A DNA stretch of 64,000 nt, taken from Caldilineaceae bacterium SB0661_bin_34. GTDB lineage: Bacteria; Chloroflexota; Anaerolineae; Caldilineales; Caldilineaceae. How positions within the stretch are numbered: position 1 is the stretch's first letter; every line of letters starts with the position of its first letter. Positions 62,797-64,000 of the stretch are shown here, piece by piece. Under the pieces are notes generated by a model. That model had not been told where the DNA came from and did not search any database. It worked only from the letters and a program-made list of their open reading frames with translations. The translations under genes were made by a program, and so were the position numbers. Where the stretch lies: assembly GCA_009841145.1 (NCBI GenBank), contig VXMJ01000083.1, positions 25,325 to 89,324 of the forward strand, in the 5' to 3' direction.

Positions 62797-63369
62797 CTAC
62801 GTGCGTGCCGCCTTTGCCTGTCTTACGATTTCCCTAATCTGATCAAAGTGGGAATACTCGTGCATGTGGCCTACAACATAGAGTTCCATCGCATTCGCTA
62901 CGGGACCGCCGGACCAGACTTCATAGCGTTTGTCGAGATCCGGCTGACGCGGCCATACTTCCAAAGTGGCCAACCGCATCCTGCGACTGTCCTCGAGTGC
63001 TTCCCGGCATTGCCGGATCGTCTTGATGGTTGACCAGTGCGGTTCATACCGCGACCGTCCGTGATTCTCGACTCCCCGGGCCAATTCAGCCGCCAGGAAC
63101 GTGGACTCTTCGGACGATGCACAACAGTGGACAATCACATGGCCCAATGTCCATGCCATCCCGACTTCCTCTTTCGAAACCGCATGGGGATCATCCGCTG
63201 CTTCGTCAATGGGTGTAAAGAAAACATCGGCATCGGTGCAGTCGGCGATCATGGACAGTTGGACATCAATCATGTCATTTGCCAGTTGGCGCAAATCGTC
63301 CGTTTTCTGCCCGTCAGTGATGTCCGCGGGTTGCAGGCTGCTGTCTCCAAGGAGCTTGAGCTCAATCAT
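62797..63369 (-). CDS. DinB-like four-helix protein
   Basis: 190 residues from the ATG at 63369, with GGAAGG eight bases upstream. Helical throughout, with metal-ligand-like His in TLGHVIVHCCASSEES and VVGHMHEYSHFDQI, the spacing of DinB/YfiT-type metal-binding bundles. Members include thiol S-transferases and many proteins of unknown role. It is convergent with the GH16 gene. Confidence 0.7.
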   Translation of the reverse strand: MIELKLLGDSSLQPADITDGQKTDDLRQLANDMIDVQLSMIADCTDADVFFTPIDEAADDPHAVSKEEVGMAWTLGHVIVHCCASSEESTFLAAELARGVENHGRSRYEPHWSTIKTIRQCREALEDSRRMRLATLEVWPRQPDLDKRYEVWSGGPVANAMELYVVGHMHEYSHFDQIREIVRQAKAART

Positions 63370-64000
63370 GATGAATACCTTCCATAAATCACTGCCTGTT
63401 CGGTGCGGTTGGATGATAGCACCGTTGATTTGCATGGACCCTGGTTCGACTTGGCACAAAGCTGAACCCAATGCCGGTCCGATTTGCAGTAGCCGGCAGG
63501 CGAGATTCCACACTGACCGGAGCAGTGGGTGCTGCAAGGCGTAGCATCCAATGACATGCGCTGTGTGGGGACCTTTTCGGTGTGGTGGAGGATTGCTTCC
63601 ATGAAGTGCTCCGGTAGCCGTAGCCCTGCAGGGGTACCGTTGCAAAAATGGTTGACTTTGGTTGCAAACGACCATCATCCAGTCCTGAAGATGCGGTCCG
63701 TGCCGCGCCGCCGCCCCAATAGTGCAAGGCGGCTCCGCCCTGGAATCGCACCAAGGAACACCGAGCTAATCCCCGCTCAAGCTGCCCTTCGGGCAGCCGG
63801 GACCGGATTGGGTAGGCGTTGCCGCCTGCCCAGCCGATCCACACGGCATTTCCCGGGGACGGATTGAGGTGTTCGCAGTCCCATAGGTTGCCGAGACTCC
63901 TCACGTAGAATACGGAGCAAGCGGCTTCGCTTCGATATCAAGGGAGCTTATATACCTGACTACGCAGTCGGTGCGACAGGCACAACCCTGTACACCTGTG
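63370..64000. other. Right-end region without a recognised gene
   Basis: 631 bases in which no open frame shows recognisable sequence. A seven-base hairpin GCTGCCC/GGGCAGC with a TTC loop lies at 63781-63797. The promoter of the DinB-like gene should lie near 63370-63450. A gene beginning beyond the edge is possible. Confidence 0.4.

Noticed and set aside
1..64000. CRISPR array, tRNA or rRNA genes
   Set aside because: No regularly spaced repeats, no tRNA T-loop-like signature in a cloverleaf context and no rRNA-like stretch were noticed by eye.

Overview
The window is a GC-rich bacterial chromosome segment with loosely packed genes on both strands, many intergenic gaps of 200-600 bases and several decayed gene fragments. 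No rRNA, tRNA, CRISPR array, phage module or replication origin was recognised. Three solute-binding proteins carry lipoprotein signals, and there is a heavy load of Gfo/Idh oxidoreductases, an enolase-superfamily enzyme, TIM-barrel sugar isomerase-like proteins, a sulfatase, Uma2 nucleases and other orphan DNA-processing enzymes. This resembles large-genome, environmental or host-associated Chloroflexota (Caldilineae or SAR202-like). That placement is inference from gene content; no marker gene is present to prove it.

Left part (1-10 kb): a frameshifted ISAs1 transposase at the edge, an Mrr-like endonuclease-domain protein, then a same-strand sugar-acid catabolic series (Gfo/Idh oxidoreductase, mandelate racemase/muconate lactonizing-type enzyme, sugar isomerase-like TIM barrel, RdgB) interrupted by a TnpB element with intact catalytic residues. 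An orphan family-1 solute-binding lipoprotein follows.

10-26 kb: an aldo/keto reductase translationally coupled to a large uncharacterised protein; a rifampin-phosphotransferase-like three-domain enzyme; an orphan phosphorothioate-type SBD-HNH restriction enzyme; a minus-strand group of NHL protein, fused Fe-S/molybdenum dehydrogenase and M20 amidohydrolase; a Uma2 protein; an ISAs1 relic; an exported dienelactone-hydrolase-like lipoprotein; and Vsr.

26-43 kb: a tight plus-strand operon (M19 dipeptidase, DapA-like aldolase, SDR, TIM barrel); a minus-strand pair in which a GPP34 (GOLPH3-like) domain is fused to a cytochrome P450 and followed by an acyltransferase-3 membrane protein; cupin, DUF2905, MobA/MocA-like and RHH/PIN toxin-antitoxin genes; a second copy of the large uncharacterised protein, again next to an oxidoreductase; and a divergent SPFH / LiaF-like pair.

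43-64 kb: a beta-propeller glycosidase-like gene with the tail of a lost upstream gene; a complete oligopeptide-type ABC operon; a Uma2 gene followed by a relic of an ABC ATPase tail; a complete CUT1 sugar ABC operon with an amidohydrolase upstream; a sulfatase; two dehydrogenases; a secreted GH16 glucanase; and a DinB-like protein. In both complete ABC operons a GC-rich inverted repeat, including a perfect palindrome, sits between the binding-protein gene and the first permease gene. The overall picture is a heterotroph scavenging peptides and modified glycans. The most novel-looking items are the GPP34-P450 fusion operon and the repeated pairing of the uncharacterised large protein with an oxidoreductase.
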